DNA from: Verrucomicrobiota bacterium
Lineage (GTDB): Bacteria; Verrucomicrobiota; Verrucomicrobiia; Verrucomicrobiales; Akkermansiaceae
Reading direction: 5' to 3'
NCBI GenBank assembly: GCA_026397695.1
Contig: JAPLUJ010000046.1
Span: 1 to 5,753, forward strand
Length of the DNA stretch: 5,753 bases
Positions 4,661-5,753 of the stretch are shown piece by piece (positions within the stretch are counted from its first letter, which is position 1; the number at the start of each line of letters is the position of its first letter). Below the pieces are notes generated by a model, which saw only the letters and a list, made by a program, of their open reading frames with translations, searched no databases and had not been told where the DNA came from. Position numbers and translations under genes: made by a program.

Positions 4661-5355
4661 ATGGAAAAGACGAATCCAGCCATGACCGAAAAAGAACAAC
4701 AAGCCGCAGCCCTACGCTACAAAAGTTGGTCGGCGGCGCAACTGGTAGAGGCAACCACCACTCAAGAAAGCCAATACCTGCCCGAAGCATCGCAATTAAG
4801 CAAGAATTGCAGTCGCGCTGCATCGGCGAATCTGAAATTGCAGCGCTTGAACGTCATGCTCAGACTGCTGCGATCACTGCGAAGCGAAGGATCACTTTCG
4901 CACTATTCGTGTTTATCGTCAGTGCACTCTTGAGTTCTTTAATTGCCTTGCTTTTCGGAATTGGCGACATTAGCAGAGGCGTGCCTGCATTCCCACCTAT
5001 AGGATTTCTGGAGGCCGCATGGGGAGCATACGGAATTTATGTTGTTACGAAGCTCTGGCGCAAGCGATACGGCGCACCCGATCATGCCGTGTGGCTTGTC
5101 CGCCTTTCAATCCCTTTGAACATTTTGTCGTTGCTATCGCGCAATACGACGGACTCGGGAGCCCTTGGAGGGGCTATTATAGTATCAATCAATCAAAGAG
5201 AATTCCTGAAATTTATCCATCCAAGCCGGAGCCGTAAACGTGCCACGCCCAAGTCGAACAAGGCGCGGCTGGACAACCGGCCAAAAGCTTTTCAATCTCA
5301 TGATTCAATCTCCTTTCCATCGCTGGCCGGCGCCAGCGCTCTAACGTTCGATTAA
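4661..5355 (+). pseudogene. Cassette 8 multi-spanning membrane protein gene, apparently frameshifted
   Basis: ATG at 4661, 10 bases into the cassette, starts MEKTNPAMTEKEQQAAALRY and continues to SWSAAQLVEATTTQESQYLPEA (about 4789). That frame then degenerates. The adjacent (-1) frame carries on from ATC at 4789 as IAIKQELQSRCIGESEIAAL, and joining the two gives the familiar amphipathic pattern ...QYLPEAIAIKQELQSR, so one base appears to be missing near 4789. The second part has hydrophobic segments FALFVFIVSALLSSLIALLFGIG (about 4894-4962), FLEAAWGAYGIYVVTKLW (about 5008-5060) and VWLVRLSIPLNILSLL (about 5089-5136). After about 5225 it becomes basic and runs through attC8, ending at TAA 5353-5355 just inside the next cassette. 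It could be a sequencing error, a dead gene, or less likely programmed frameshifting, since no slippery heptamer is seen. Confidence 0.72.
5253..5352 (+). other. attC8 recombination site (end of cassette 8)
   Basis: R'' is GTCGAAC (5253-5259), the exact reverse complement of the GTTCGAC that begins cassette 8. R' is GTTCGAT (5346-5352). The left arm GCGGCTGGACAACCGGCC (5265-5282) pairs with GGCCGGCGCCAGCGC (5325-5339) through CTGG and CCGGCC, with unpaired bases between. The crossover is 5346|5347. The spacer resembles attC4 and attC6. Confidence 0.92.
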
Positions 5356-5368
5356 GACAAAGAAATCC

Positions 5369-5753
5369 ATGAACAAGAACTTTCGCATACTCGTTCTTTC
5401 CCTTCTGGCCGGATTCGCAGCAAACGCCAAGCTTGATGCGGAATCCTACCAATGGACCGGCCCCGCCAGCGGCAATTGGAACGACGCCAACAACTGGACC
5501 CCAAGCCAAGTCCCCGGCACCGGCGACACTGCATCCATTTCCGGCAATGTAGCCGTGGACATCGCCAGCACAGTTTCCATCAACGGCCTAAGCGTGGCTA
5601 ATGGCTCTTCGTTGACCGTCAGCACGGGAGGAGTGCTGAATATCCTCGACGGCGCGGTCGTTTTCGGTCCGCTGGTCAACGCAGGCACGGTCAACTGGCT
5701 GGGTGGGGAGATCATGATCTTCTACTCCCCGAGCAACGGCTGGTCCGGCACCA
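5369..5753 (+). CDS. Secreted or surface repeat-type protein, N-terminal part (3' partial)
   Basis: ATG at 5369, 23 bases after the attC8 crossover, opens a frame that runs off the window (128 codons visible). Residues 1-20 (MNKNFRILVLSLLAGFAANA) form a Sec signal peptide with an ANA cleavage site. The mature start YQWTGPASGNWNDANNW and VPGTGDTASISGN match the pattern of large exported beta-helix/autotransporter-like or PEP-CTERM-type proteins of Verrucomicrobiota and Planctomycetota (W.G...G.W.D..NW....P..GD.A.I). It continues with beta-rich repeats (SSLTVSTGGVLNILDGAVV, LVNAGTVNWLGGEI). The protein probably continues for hundreds of residues. It may be cassette 9, or the chromosomal gene next to the last attC. 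Its partner or ligand is unknown. Confidence 0.85.
   Translation, partial: MNKNFRILVLSLLAGFAANAKLDAESYQWTGPASGNWNDANNWTPSQVPGTGDTASISGNVAVDIASTVSINGLSVANGSSLTVSTGGVLNILDGAVVFGPLVNAGTVNWLGGEIMIFYSPSNGWSGT

Larger units (their letters stand above)
3..5753 (+). mobile_element. Chromosomal-type integron: intI, putative attI and at least eight gene cassettes (partial at both ends)
   Basis: The integrase gene is followed by a cassette array with eight attC sites in the same orientation. Inferred cassettes are C1 1383-1734 (or 1339-1734), C2 1735-2059, C3 2060-2482, C4 2483-3332, C5 3333-3873, C6 3874-4142, C7 4143-4650, C8 4651-5346 and possibly C9 from 5347 onward. Boundaries were set at the G|TT of each R' core. 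They are supported because the leading heptamer of C2 to C8 is exactly complementary to the R'' heptamer of the attC ending that same cassette. Cassette sizes are 269-850 bp, typical for integrons. The array lies 3' of intI, so integrase and cassettes are codirectional. No transposon genes or resistance genes are visible, which favours a sedentary chromosomal integron over a mobile class 1-type element. Confidence 0.93.

Noticed and set aside
5213..5509. 98 aa - strand frame across attC8 and the start of the last gene
   Set aside because: Overlaps the attC and the signal-peptide coding region; composition is typical of an antisense artefact.

Overview
This window is a piece of a chromosomal-type integron. 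It opens inside an integron integrase gene (intI, + strand, 5' end outside the window). A putative attI region follows, then eight consecutive gene cassettes bounded by eight recognisable attC recombination sites. A ninth reading frame, for a secreted repeat-rich protein, runs off the right edge.

The strongest evidence for the array is internal. In cassettes 2-8 the first seven bases at the crossover (GTTNNNN, the R' core) are an exact reverse complement of the R'' heptamer of that cassette's own downstream attC. In the three attCs checked most closely (4, 5, 7) the two arms form a near-perfect hairpin with one extra A in the left arm. Seven of the eight sites have a single unpaired base of this kind in the left arm, and the eighth (attC6) has two or three. 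This is the extrahelical-base signature of attC, and it shows that every attC points in the + direction. Inferred crossovers (after the G of GTT) are at 1382 or 1338 (first cassette, ambiguous), 1734, 2059, 2482, 3332, 3873, 4142, 4650 and 5346.

Cassette genes: C1, C2, C3 and C6 carry small hypothetical genes on the - strand, against the array direction. C4 (one C-terminal membrane segment), C5 (about five membrane segments), C7 (lipoprotein) and C8 (multi-spanning membrane protein, apparently frameshifted) are on the + strand. The - strand genes have no stop codon inside their own cassette core. Each crosses the recombination junction in the same phase and ends in the neighbouring attC or attI, so cassette shuffling should change their C-termini.

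Integrase and array lie in the same orientation, with attI at the 3' side of intI. This differs from class 1 and Vibrio integrons and resembles the inverted-integrase layout reported for some spirochaetes and planctomycetes. The integrase style, the GC-rich codon use and the terminal SGNWNDANNW...VPGTGD-type secreted protein suggest Verrucomicrobiota or another PVC-group bacterium. That is an inference and no marker gene confirms it. I saw no rRNA, tRNA, CRISPR array or insertion sequence.
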